This document shows positions 15,083-22,537 of a stretch of DNA of 45,303 nucleotides, in pieces (the first letter of the stretch is position 1; the number at the start of each line of letters is the position of its first letter). Origin of the DNA: Lactonifactor sp. BIOML-A5 (GTDB lineage: Bacteria > Bacillota > Clostridia > Lachnospirales > Lachnospiraceae); the NCBI RefSeq assembly GCF_009677585.1, contig NZ_WKYV01000035.1:1-45303 (forward strand). The letters run 5' to 3'. The notes beneath the pieces were generated by a model. The model ran no database searches and was not told where the DNA came from. It saw only the letters and a list, made by a program, of their open reading frames with translations. Position numbers and translations under genes: made by a program.

Positions 15083-16246
15083 CTATTTTTTCTTGGTCTG
15101 ATTTACAATATCAAAAACCACGGCTGCCAATAGAACCAGACCCTTGATGGATTTCTGCCAATCTGTCCCCACGCCGATGATAGACATACCGTTATTCAGG
15201 ACACCCATAACCAGACCGCCCACAATAGCGCCGCTGATTCTCCCCACCCCTCCGGAAGCGGAAGCGCCGCCGATATAGCAGGCGGCAATGGCATCCAGCT
15301 CAAATCCGTCGCCGGCGGTAGGATTGGCACAGTTGATTCTGGCAGAGTATACGATGCCTGCAAAGGCTGCAAGAAGTCCCATATTTACAAAGGTCATAAA
15401 TTTCACCCGTTTTGTTTTGATTCCGGACAGGGCAGTGGCCCTCTCATTTCCTCCCAGGGCATAGATATGCCGCCCCAGAACGGTCTTCTCTGTTACAAAA
15501 GAATAGATAAAAGTAAGAATCCCAAGAATCATCAGAATCACTGGTGCTCCCTTGAATCTGGTAAACCAATAAGTGGCAAAGGCAATCAATCCTGCCATAA
15601 ACACAAGCTTCAGGGTATATACCCCGCTGCCTGATACCGCAAATCCATAGGATATCTCCCGTTTTCTCTTCTGCAGCTGTGTGAGCAGGAAAACAACAAT
15701 CAGTGCAGCCCCGATCAGAATGGTAGTCAGGTGTATCCGGGAAGTGCCTCCCACATCAGGAAGGTAAGCCTGGGCGATGTACTGGTATGCGTCGGGATAG
15801 GGACCGATGGTTTTTCCCTGGGTGATTACCAGGGTAAGACCTCTGAAAAACAGCATACCCGCAAGCGTTGCGATAAAAGCAGGTACCTTTACATAAGCGA
15901 TCCAGAATCCATGCCATATCCCGATAAGAATCCCTACCAGAAGTCCGACGGCAATCCCCAAAGCCACCGGCATCCTTGTCTCTCCTACCAGGAGCTTGCT
16001 GGTCACAGCCCCTACCAGGGCAACCACGGATCCCACAGACAAATCAATATCTCCGGTTAGAATAATGGGCAGCATGCCGATTGCCAGGATTAATATGTAT
16101 CCATTCTGCATAAGTAATTTTGATATATTCATAGGCGCCAAAAGCACCCCTTCTGTCAGCCATTGAAACAGTGCGGTAATTACTACCAGGGCAATCACCA
16201 TCCCATATTTTTTTAAATCCAAATGAAATTTTCTTCCCTGATTCAT
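15083..16246 (-). CDS. Monosaccharide ABC transporter permease, GguB/MmsB/XylH type (387 aa)
   Basis: This is the membrane channel subunit of a CUT2-family sugar importer (BPD_transp_2). About ten hydrophobic helices are visible. The family signature is clear in PIILTGDIDLSVGSVVALVGAV (residues ~60-80), and near the C-terminus in ACYIGGASASGGVGRISGAIVGGLVMGVLNNG. The closing KGLVLLAAVVFDI is typical of the XylH/GguB branch. Start: ATG at 16246, one base after the ATPase stop, with GGAGG 7 nt upstream inside the preceding coding end, so the two are translationally coupled. The sugar cannot be read from the permease. Confidence 0.92.
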   Translation of the reverse strand: MNQGRKFHLDLKKYGMVIALVVITALFQWLTEGVLLAPMNISKLLMQNGYILILAIGMLPIILTGDIDLSVGSVVALVGAVTSKLLVGETRMPVALGIAVGLLVGILIGIWHGFWIAYVKVPAFIATLAGMLFFRGLTLVITQGKTIGPYPDAYQYIAQAYLPDVGGTSRIHLTTILIGAALIVVFLLTQLQKRKREISYGFAVSGSGVYTLKLVFMAGLIAFATYWFTRFKGAPVILMILGILTFIYSFVTEKTVLGRHIYALGGNERATALSGIKTKRVKFMTFVNMGLLAAFAGIVYSARINCANPTAGDGFELDAIAACYIGGASASGGVGRISGAIVGGLVMGVLNNGMSIIGVGTDWQKSIKGLVLLAAVVFDIVNQTKKK

Positions 16247-16247
16247 C

Positions 16248-17786
16248 TCAGTTCCTCCTGTTGCTCTGTAAAATTGATTTCATAATCTTTTCCTGGGTTG
16301 CCTCTTCCCTGGTAAATTCACCGGCTATCCTGCCCTCATTCATAACATAAATTCTGTCGCTGGTTCCCAGTACCTCCGGAAGCTCTGAGGAGATGACCAG
16401 AATGCACTTTCCCTGTGCGGCAAGCTCATTTATAATGTGATATATCTCATACTTTGCCCCCACATCGATGCCTCTGGTAGGTTCGTCCAGAATCAGAAGA
16501 TCGGGATTTGCGTAAATCCATCTGGCCAAAAGCACCTTCTGCTGGTTTCCCCCGGAAAGGTTATTGGTTGTCTGGAAGATCCCGGGTGCCTTAATCCCCA
16601 GCCTTTCTATATATTCTTCAGCCACCTTAATTTCTTCATTTTGATTTACCACCCCTTTGCGGGCCAGTTTGTGCAGGCTTGGCAGGGATATATTTCCCTT
16701 AATGCTCTCCTGGAGCAGCAATCCCAGTGCTTTTCTGTCTTCCGTCAGGTAGGCAATTCCATTCTCTATGGCAGAAGAGACCGTGCTTACGTTGATTTCT
16801 GTTCCATCCTTTACTACGCTGCCCTGTACTTTTGATCCAAAGCTTCTGCCGAACACGCTCATGGCGAATTCTGTCCTGCCGGCGCCCATGAGACCTGCGA
16901 TGCCTACCACCTCGCCTCTTTTTATCTTCATATTTACATGGTCAATCATGACCTTGTCCTTATATTCTTCGGAGTATACCACCCAATCCCTGATCTCAAA
17001 CCGGATCTCTCCAATCCCTGAGTCTCTTGCCGGATACAGGTTCGTCAGCTCCCGTCCAACCATTCCCTGAATAATCCGCTCTTCCGTGATGAGATCCGAA
17101 GCGGCGCAGAGCGTTTCCACGGTGCTCCCGTCTCTGAGCACAGTAATATCATCCGCAACCTTTGTCACCTCCGCCAGCTTGTGGGAAATAATAATGCCGG
17201 TCATACCGTGCTCATCTCTCAGACGGAGGATAAGATTCAGCAGACGTTCACTTTCTTCCTCATTCAGAGCTGCCGTAGGCTCGTCCAGTATAAGCAGCCG
17301 AACTTTTTTCGCCAGAGCCTTGGCTATCTCTACCAGCTGCTGCTTCCCCACACCGATCTGATTGATCAGAGTCTCTGGTTTTTCCTTCAGACCCACCAGT
17401 TCCATCAGTCGTATGGCCTCAAAACGGCATTTCTCCCAGTCAATCACTCCTTTCTTCTGCTGTTCATTTCCCAGAAAAAGGTTTTCCATGATGGAGAGCT
17501 GCGGAATCAGCGCCAGCTCCTGATGGATAATTACAATCCCCTTTTTTTCACTTTCCCGGATGTCTCTGAACCGGCATTCACCCCCGTCCCATATAATCTT
17601 TCCTTCATATGAGCCGTGGGGATGTACACCGCTCAGAACCTTCATGAGCGTGGATTTTCCTGCCCCGTTCTCGCCCACAAGAGCATGGATAGTTTTTTCC
17701 CGGACTTTGATATTTACATTATCCAACGCGCGGACACCCGGAAATTCCTTTACTATATTCTGCATTTCCAATAATACCTTTGTCAT
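16248..17786 (-). CDS. Monosaccharide ABC transporter ATPase, GguA/MmsA/XylG type (512 aa)
   Basis: A tandem two-domain ATPase that powers CUT2 sugar uptake. The first domain has a full Walker A (GENGAGKST, residues ~38-46) and Walker [12 protein letters not shown] but an altered ABC signature (IGVGKQQ). The second has a degenerate Walker A (GLMGAGRTE, Lys replaced by Arg), an intact signature LSGGNQQK and Walker [13 protein letters not shown]. One active and one degenerate site is the usual state in this family. GGGAGG lies 6 nt before the ATG. It follows the binding-protein gene by 63 bp containing a hairpin. Confidence 0.93.
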   Translation of the reverse strand: MTKVLLEMQNIVKEFPGVRALDNVNIKVREKTIHALVGENGAGKSTLMKVLSGVHPHGSYEGKIIWDGGECRFRDIRESEKKGIVIIHQELALIPQLSIMENLFLGNEQQKKGVIDWEKCRFEAIRLMELVGLKEKPETLINQIGVGKQQLVEIAKALAKKVRLLILDEPTAALNEEESERLLNLILRLRDEHGMTGIIISHKLAEVTKVADDITVLRDGSTVETLCAASDLITEERIIQGMVGRELTNLYPARDSGIGEIRFEIRDWVVYSEEYKDKVMIDHVNMKIKRGEVVGIAGLMGAGRTEFAMSVFGRSFGSKVQGSVVKDGTEINVSTVSSAIENGIAYLTEDRKALGLLLQESIKGNISLPSLHKLARKGVVNQNEEIKVAEEYIERLGIKAPGIFQTTNNLSGGNQQKVLLARWIYANPDLLILDEPTRGIDVGAKYEIYHIINELAAQGKCILVISSELPEVLGTSDRIYVMNEGRIAGEFTREEATQEKIMKSILQSNRRN

Positions 17787-17818
17787 GCCTGCCTCCCGTG
17801 TTCTCCTGTATATGGAAA

Positions 17819-17840
17819 GGCGGTACTTCTATGCACCGCC
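17819..17840 (-). terminator. Intercistronic hairpin between the binding-protein and ATPase genes
   Basis: GGCGGT (17819-17824) pairs with ACCGCC (17835-17840), and a short T run (TTTCC) follows on the minus strand. In ABC operons such hairpins let the binding protein be made in excess of the membrane parts, by partial termination or by blocking 3' decay. Confidence 0.55.
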
Positions 17841-17849
17841 CTTCTATGC

Positions 17850-18980
17850 TTACTTTAATTCAGCTTCTGTATAATAACCGGAATCGACCAGTTTTTCCTG
17901 ATAATTATCCTTTGTTACTACAATCGGCTCCAGGGCATAGGCAGGAACTACTTTTGCCCCGTTATTGTAAGTAGTAGTATCGTTGTACTCAGGCTCTTCT
18001 CCGTTCATAAAGGCCTGAGCCATAGATGCTACCTGCTTGGCCAGCGCTCTTGTATCCTTGAAAACTGACATAGACTGTTCCCCGGCAATGATAGCCTTCA
18101 CATTTGCTGTATCGCAGTCCTGTCCGGTAATCACAGGAAATGGAAGATCCCCTGAGCCATATCCGGCCGATTTTAATGCAGATTCAGCACCCAGTGCAGT
18201 AGAGTCATTGGAGCAGAGCACCGCATCTAGTTTCTCTGCTGTGTAATATGCAGTCAGAATATTATCCATTCTGGCCTGGGCTACATCGGTCTGCCATGCA
18301 TCCGTTGCGCACTGTTCTCTCGTGGTCTGCCCGGATCTTACAACCAGCTTGCCGCTGTCTATGTATGGCTGAAGGATCTCCATTGCCCCGCCCAAAAAGT
18401 AAGATGCATTGTCGTCATCCAGGGAACCTGCAACAATTTCCAGATTAAATGGCCCATCTGCATGCTCCAGATCCAAAGCATCTGCGATATACTGTCCCTG
18501 AAGAGCTCCGACCTTATTGTTGTCAAAGGTTCCCACGCAGTCTACATTCTCTGTCTCTGTAATAAAACGGTCATGGGCAATCACTTTAATGCCCGCATCA
18601 TGCGCTTCTGCTAATACCGCCGATAGAGCGCTGCCGTCTACCGGTGCAATTATGAGCACCTTCGCTCCTTTTGTGATCATATTCTCAATCTGGGAAACCT
18701 GCTGCTGTACTTCGTTGTCTGCATACTGAAGATCTACCTCATATCCCATTTCCGTAAGAAATTTGTTCAGATTCTCTCCATCCTGATTCCAGCGCTGCAG
18801 AGACTGTGTAGGCATGGAGACGCCGACCATCCCCCCTTCGCTTTTTTCCCCTGTGGATTCGCCGTCCGCCTCCTTCGTGTCTGAAGCGGACGTGCTTGTC
18901 TCCTCTTTGGTGTCCCCGCATCCTGCAAACATAGACAGGCACAGCACAGATGCTGCTAAAACTGCTGCTAACTTTTTCAT
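17850..18980 (-). CDS. ChvE/XylF-type sugar-binding lipoprotein (376 aa)
   Basis: This is the extracellular receptor of the CUT2 transporter. The signal peptide MKKLAAVLAASVLCLSMFAGC ends in a lipobox with the lipidated Cys21, followed by a Ser/Thr/Glu-rich linker (~30 residues). The mature periplasmic-binding fold shows GVSMPTQSLQRWNQDGENL, a ChvE-like ligand-loop start, AKVLIIAPVDGSALSAVL, VIAHDRFI and the long Asp-rich loop LEIVAGSLDDDNASYFLGGAM typical of multiple-monosaccharide binding proteins. ATG at 18980 is chosen because AAAGGAG lies 8 nt upstream. It is the first gene of the transporter operon, downstream of a good promoter with a LacI operator. Confidence 0.93.
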   Translation of the reverse strand: MKKLAAVLAASVLCLSMFAGCGDTKEETSTSASDTKEADGESTGEKSEGGMVGVSMPTQSLQRWNQDGENLNKFLTEMGYEVDLQYADNEVQQQVSQIENMITKGAKVLIIAPVDGSALSAVLAEAHDAGIKVIAHDRFITETENVDCVGTFDNNKVGALQGQYIADALDLEHADGPFNLEIVAGSLDDDNASYFLGGAMEILQPYIDSGKLVVRSGQTTREQCATDAWQTDVAQARMDNILTAYYTAEKLDAVLCSNDSTALGAESALKSAGYGSGDLPFPVITGQDCDTANVKAIIAGEQSMSVFKDTRALAKQVASMAQAFMNGEEPEYNDTTTYNNGAKVVPAYALEPIVVTKDNYQEKLVDSGYYTEAELK

Positions 18981-19019
18981 GTTGTTTCTCCTTTCCCTTT
19001 GCAATCATAGTTTTGTCTT

Positions 19020-19037
19020 TCATGAAACGTTTCATGA
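19020..19037. promoter_or_regulatory. LacI-type operator, sugar ABC promoter
   Basis: TCATGAAACGTTTCATGA is a perfect 18-bp palindrome with the central CG of LacI-family operators. It starts 9 nt past the -10 box and covers the likely transcription start. The inner TGAAACGTTTCA also resembles a CcpA cre site, so CcpA is an alternative ligand. Confidence 0.8.
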
Positions 19038-19046
19038 TTTATTATA

Positions 19047-19075
19047 AATATAGCACTGATTATTTTATCTGACAA
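19047..19075 (-). promoter_or_regulatory. Promoter of the sugar ABC operon
   Basis: Minus strand: TTGTCA (19070-19075), 17-nt spacer, TATATT (19047-19052). Each box differs from consensus at one position. Confidence 0.75.
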
Positions 19076-19105
19076 GCTATTTTTACAACTTTGTTTGTTT
19101 ATTTC

Positions 19106-19150
19106 AAAAACAAAGGGCTGCTATTGGCAAATCTGCACAATAACTGCCCT
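19106..19150 (-). terminator. Terminator after the DUF4432 gene
   Basis: AGGGCTGCTATTG (19114-19126) faces CAATAACTGCCCT (19138-19150): 13 positions with one mismatch and one wobble. TTGTTTTTG follows on the minus strand. It begins about 20 bp past the stop. Confidence 0.75.
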
Positions 19151-19168
19151 GTTTCCTCTGTATTTGGC

Positions 19169-20218
19169 TTACCTTTGAAGAAGCAATTGTGCTTCATCCG
19201 AAGCGGCTTTCAGTTCTTCTTCCCCCTCAAGGATCTCTATGGAAAACTGAATCTTCTCTTTTTCAAAGGGCTGCATGGTATGTAGGTGCTCTCCCTCCCG
19301 GGACCTTCCATATACCCCGGAATTGGTTGGTTCCAGCCCCATCACATAGTCCCCTGAGGCTAGGGATTTCCACTGTACAAAGTAGGGAAGGTACTTTCTG
19401 GAAAAACGGATCCTTAAGCCCAGCTGCAGCCTTTCATTGATAAGGCAGGCAAAGGTATTTCCCTCCCTGTCCTCCGCCAATTCATGCAGATACACCCGCT
19501 CCGGCTCATTATCTGCAGGCGCCTCCATCTGGTCCCAGAGTTCCTGTTGTTTCATGGCTGCCTCATCTCTTGGGGTGACCTTTTTCGTGGGAAGTATCAC
19601 CCTGGCCCCCTCATCCAGGAACGGATAACCCATGTTAAAGTGATACAGAACCATCATAGGTTCCTCCCGATACGCCAGATTCTCAATCTCGTCGGTAATC
19701 AAAATCTTCCTCTCCCCATATACAGTTTCAATTCTCCGGCTAAGGCACATATGGTTGCCGAAGAGCTTTCCCTCCCGCATCTGTCCGCTAACAGCTATCC
19801 GGTACTTTCCCTCTTCCCACCCGGCGCTTGCGCACAGCTGTTCTCCGGGGGCCGAGCGGACTCTTCCGTGCATGGGATAATAGGCCTCCCCCTCTCTGCA
19901 GGCAAGACAGGTATTCTCCAGCCCGCAGGTAAACAAAAGGCCTCCCATAATGTTTGATGTTCCCTCTTCCCCGTGGGTATCATAGTCCATTCTCCCTATA
20001 AGACCCGACTTTGCAAGAAACGAAAGATTGATCCCCTTGTAGGATAATTCGCTGATATCCAGGCACTTGTCTCCCATTACCTGAAAACGGAGGGGACCGT
20101 TCTTAATGTCATACCCCTGCATTCCTCTGGCTCTCCCCTCCTGAAATTCTATCTTTCGCACTGCCGCTGTCTGTTGGATATTTCCCACCTTTTTTAGGAT
20201 CTCATACTGCTCCTTCAT
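19169..20218 (-). CDS. DUF4432 aldose-1-epimerase-like protein (349 aa)
   Basis: This is a cytoplasmic galactose-mutarotase-fold protein of the DUF4432 group. Family-like segments: VMGDKCLDISELSYKGINLSF, GGLLFTCGLENTC, MHGRVRSAPGE, LYHFNMGYPFLDEGA and VMGLEPTNSGVYGR. The group is thought to act on sugar anomers or related carbohydrate substrates, but most members are uncharacterised. ATG at 20218 is chosen because GGAGGT lies 7 nt upstream; the ATG nine codons earlier lies inside the operator and next to the transcription start. The gene shares its operator type with the sugar ABC operon, so it probably processes the sugar that is imported. Confidence 0.85.
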   Translation of the reverse strand: MKEQYEILKKVGNIQQTAAVRKIEFQEGRARGMQGYDIKNGPLRFQVMGDKCLDISELSYKGINLSFLAKSGLIGRMDYDTHGEEGTSNIMGGLLFTCGLENTCLACREGEAYYPMHGRVRSAPGEQLCASAGWEEGKYRIAVSGQMREGKLFGNHMCLSRRIETVYGERKILITDEIENLAYREEPMMVLYHFNMGYPFLDEGARVILPTKKVTPRDEAAMKQQELWDQMEAPADNEPERVYLHELAEDREGNTFACLINERLQLGLRIRFSRKYLPYFVQWKSLASGDYVMGLEPTNSGVYGRSREGEHLHTMQPFEKEKIQFSIEILEGEEELKAASDEAQLLLQR

Positions 20219-20229
20219 CTTATCTACCT

Positions 20230-20247
20230 CCATATATCGTTTCATGC
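20230..20247. promoter_or_regulatory. LacI-type operator, DUF4432 promoter
   Basis: On the minus strand, GCATGAAACGATATATGG matches the palindrome at 19020-19037 at 13 of 18 positions and keeps CATGAAACG intact. It sits 4 nt past the -10 box, the same geometry as the other two sites. Confidence 0.6.
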
Positions 20248-20251
20248 ACTG

Positions 20252-20280
20252 ATACTACCATTTATCATTTTGAATTTCAA
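20252..20280 (-). promoter_or_regulatory. Promoter of the DUF4432 gene
   Basis: Minus strand: TTGAAA (20275-20280), 17-nt spacer, TAGTAT (20252-20257). Confidence 0.65.
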
Positions 20281-20306
20281 CTGCATAAATTTAAACAAAT
20301 CACTTA

Positions 20307-20335
20307 TTTACAAATAGTATTGAAAACTATATAAT
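20307..20335 (+). promoter_or_regulatory. Promoter of the DUF1836 gene
   Basis: TTTACA (20307-20312), 17-nt spacer, perfect TATAAT (20330-20335). It lies 20 bp before the start codon and has no LacI-type operator, so this gene is probably outside the sugar regulon. Confidence 0.75.
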
Positions 20336-20354
20336 AGAGAGCAGAGGTGATGAA

Positions 20355-20978
20355 ATGACAATTAATACAGAAGATATGTTAAACAGCATACTGGCCAGTA
20401 TCTCCCGGATTGACTATATTAAACCGGAAGATATCCCCGGCATTGATTTATATATGGATCAGGTAACTACATTCATGGAAAAGAATCTGCAATCCTCCAA
20501 GCGCTATCCTGAAGATAAGATTCTAACCAAAACTATGATTAATAATTATGCCAAGAATAACCTGCTTCCGCCCCCGGTAAAGAAAAAGTACTCCAAGGAA
20601 CACATGTTTCTTTTGATTTTTATCTATTATTTTAAAAATATACTTTCGATCAATGATATTCAGACACTGCTCCAGCCCATTACCGGCAAATATTTTGATA
20701 CCGACGAAGACTTTGACCTGACTGCCATCTACAACGAGATCGTAAAGCTGGAGATGGATCAGATTGTGCCCCTGAAGAAGGATATTACCCGCAGGTTTAA
20801 CCTGGCAAAGGATTCCTTTTCCCAGTGCCCTGAGGATGAGCAGCCCTTTCTTCAGCTGTTTTCCTTTATCAGTCTTCTCAGCTTTGACGTATACGTGAAA
20901 AAGCAGCTAATTGAAAAATTAATTGATGAACTGCCCCGAGAAAATAGCAAAGGCAGAGGAAAAGAACCAAAAGAATAG
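20355..20978 (+). CDS. DUF1836-family protein (207 aa)
   Basis: The central segment ILTKTMINNYAKNNLLPPPVKKKYSKEHMFLLIFIYYFKNILS (given in part; residues ~55-98) has the MerR-like winged-helix features typical of DUF1836: a TKTMINNY recognition helix, LLPPP, and a Y-s-x-x-H helix. It is therefore a likely cytoplasmic DNA-binding protein of a clostridial family without assigned targets. The C-terminal half is helical. GAGGTG lies 5-6 nt before the ATG. It diverges from the DUF4432 gene and is followed by a strong terminator, so it is a single-gene unit. Confidence 0.85.
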   Translation: MTINTEDMLNSILASISRIDYIKPEDIPGIDLYMDQVTTFMEKNLQSSKRYPEDKILTKTMINNYAKNNLLPPPVKKKYSKEHMFLLIFIYYFKNILSINDIQTLLQPITGKYFDTDEDFDLTAIYNEIVKLEMDQIVPLKKDITRRFNLAKDSFSQCPEDEQPFLQLFSFISLLSFDVYVKKQLIEKLIDELPRENSKGRGKEPKE

Positions 20979-20996
20979 AGATGTGATACGGCCTCA

Positions 20997-21051
20997 GTAA
21001 GAGAGGACAGGGAAGATTTCCAAGGAATCTGCCCTGTCCTCTCTTACTTTT
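20997..21051 (+). terminator. Terminator after the DUF1836 gene
   Basis: A perfect 16-bp stem (GTAAGAGAGGACAGGG with CCCTGTCCTCTCTTAC) is followed by TTTTG. Confidence 0.85.
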
Positions 21052-21070
21052 GCCTTTCTGGAAAAAACGC

Positions 21071-21099
21071 TTGACAAAACAATATGGGTATACTATCAT
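21071..21099 (+). promoter_or_regulatory. Promoter of the UroD-like gene
   Basis: Perfect TTGACA (21071-21076), 17-nt spacer, TATCAT (21094-21099). Confidence 0.8.
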
Positions 21100-21103
21100 G
21101 GCT

Positions 21104-21121
21104 TTATGAAACGATTCATGA
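21104..21121. promoter_or_regulatory. LacI-type operator, UroD-like promoter
   Basis: TTATGAAACGATTCATGA matches the operator at 19020-19037 at 16 of 18 positions and lies 4 nt past the -10 box. It places this gene in the same regulon as the sugar ABC transporter. Confidence 0.8.
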
Positions 21122-21186
21122 AATACATAGTATTGTGTTTTCACTAAAACACAGAGAAAAATGAATGAAAGAGAGAGGCAAGAATT

Positions 21187-22443
21187 ATGACGGGAAAGGA
21201 AAAATTAAAGCTGGCAGTCAACCACGAGGAAGGCCCGCTCCTCCTTGATATCGGCGGAATGCCTACCACTGGGATTCACTGCATTGTTTTGGAGCAGGTC
21301 CGGGAGTATCTGGGACTGGAGAAGCGTCCCATTAAGATATTAGAGCCGGTGCAGATGCTGGGAATTCTGGACGAGGATATCAGGGAAGCCCTGGGAATTC
21401 AGACACAGCCATGCTGGGGAGCCGGCAGTATGCTGGGATTCCCGGTAAAAGACGACTATAAGGAGTGGAGAACTCCATGGGGACAGGATGTCCTTGTACC
21501 CAAGGATTTTGTCACGACTACGGATGCCAAAGGAGATACTCTCATATATGCCTGGGGGGATACCCGTTACGAAGCAGCGGGACGTATGCCCAGAACAGGG
21601 GTTTTCTTTGACAATACAGAACGTACCCCTGCGTTTGATGAGGACGATTACCGCCTTGAGGACAATTTGGAAGAATTCGGTCCCATTTCACAGGAGGATC
21701 TGGACTGGCTGGCCCTCCAGCGTTCCAGGTATGAAGCTTCTTCCGACGTAATTATGGGCAATCTTGGGGGCACTGCTTTCGGCGATATTGCCCTGGTCCC
21801 AGGACCCATGCTTAGGGAACCAAAAGGGATCCGGGATATTACAGAGTGGTACGTATCCATTGCATCAAGGCAGGAGATTCTCCATGAAATCTTTGAGTAC
21901 CAGGCACGCTGTGCGATCGAAAATCTGGAAAAAATGCATAAGGCTCTGGGAGAAACCATCCAGGTCGCTTATATCTGCGGCACTGACTTCGGGACCCAAA
22001 AAGGCCCTTTCTGCAGCAATGCCACCTTCAATGAAATGTATAAGCCGTATTATCAGAAGGTCAACCGTTGGATCCATGAGCATACCTCCTGGAAGACCTT
22101 TAAGCACTGCTGCGGAAGCATCAAGGATCTGATTCCAGAACTCATCGACGCAGGCTTTGACTGCCTGAACCCTGTACAGTGGACCGCTGAGAACATGGAC
22201 CGAAAGGAAATCAAAAAGCTCTACGGAGACAGAATCGTATACTGGGGGGGAGGTATTAACACCCAGAGAACCCTCCCAATGGGCACCTATCAGCAGGTAT
22301 TTGACGAAGCCCTGGAGTGCTGCCGAATCTTCGGCAAAGGGGGCGGATTTGTATTTAACACCATCCACAATATAGTTCCCGGAGTTCCCCCGGAAAATGT
22401 GGTGGCTCTGGCCGATGCAGTGAAAAAGTACAATCAGGGATAA
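21187..22443 (+). CDS. UroD/MtaA-superfamily protein in the sugar regulon (418 aa)
   Basis: This TIM-barrel protein of the uroporphyrinogen decarboxylase superfamily resembles methyltransferases (MtaA/CmuA-like) more than haem enzymes. The stretch KHCCGSIKDLIPELIDAGFDCLNPVQ (quoted in part: HCCG, then DCLNP) fits the His-x-Cys...Cys zinc site of the methyltransferase branch. YWGGGINTQRTLPMGT and FVFNTIHNIVPGVPPENV are the usual C-terminal features. At 418 aa it is longer than UroD (~350). GAGAGG lies 8 nt before the ATG. No corrinoid protein is adjacent. The LacI-type operator suggests the substrate is sugar-derived or the enzyme demethylates a methylated sugar or aglycone; this is inference. 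Confidence 0.82.
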   Translation: MTGKEKLKLAVNHEEGPLLLDIGGMPTTGIHCIVLEQVREYLGLEKRPIKILEPVQMLGILDEDIREALGIQTQPCWGAGSMLGFPVKDDYKEWRTPWGQDVLVPKDFVTTTDAKGDTLIYAWGDTRYEAAGRMPRTGVFFDNTERTPAFDEDDYRLEDNLEEFGPISQEDLDWLALQRSRYEASSDVIMGNLGGTAFGDIALVPGPMLREPKGIRDITEWYVSIASRQEILHEIFEYQARCAIENLEKMHKALGETIQVAYICGTDFGTQKGPFCSNATFNEMYKPYYQKVNRWIHEHTSWKTFKHCCGSIKDLIPELIDAGFDCLNPVQWTAENMDRKEIKKLYGDRIVYWGGGINTQRTLPMGTYQQVFDEALECCRIFGKGGGFVFNTIHNIVPGVPPENVVALADAVKKYNQG

Positions 22444-22470
22444 AAAGGGTTATCTCTAATCTTAAGTAAT

Positions 22471-22516
22471 AAAAAATGCTGTCCGCGGCCAATACCTCGG
22501 CTGCGGACAGCATTTT
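22471..22516. terminator. Bidirectional terminator between converging genes
   Basis: A 14-bp perfect stem (AAAATGCTGTCCGC with GCGGACAGCATTTT) is extended by an inner GCC/GGC pair, with T-rich flanks on both strands. It separates the UroD-like gene (+) from the phospholipase-D gene (-). Confidence 0.85.
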
Positions 22517-22537
22517 GTCTGTTATGATCATATTTTA

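Noticed and set aside
19020..19037. Reading the palindrome only as a CcpA cre site
   Set aside because: It extends beyond the cre core as a perfect 18-mer and is shared only by neighbouring sugar genes next to a LacI-type regulator, so a local operator is more likely; CcpA remains an alternative.
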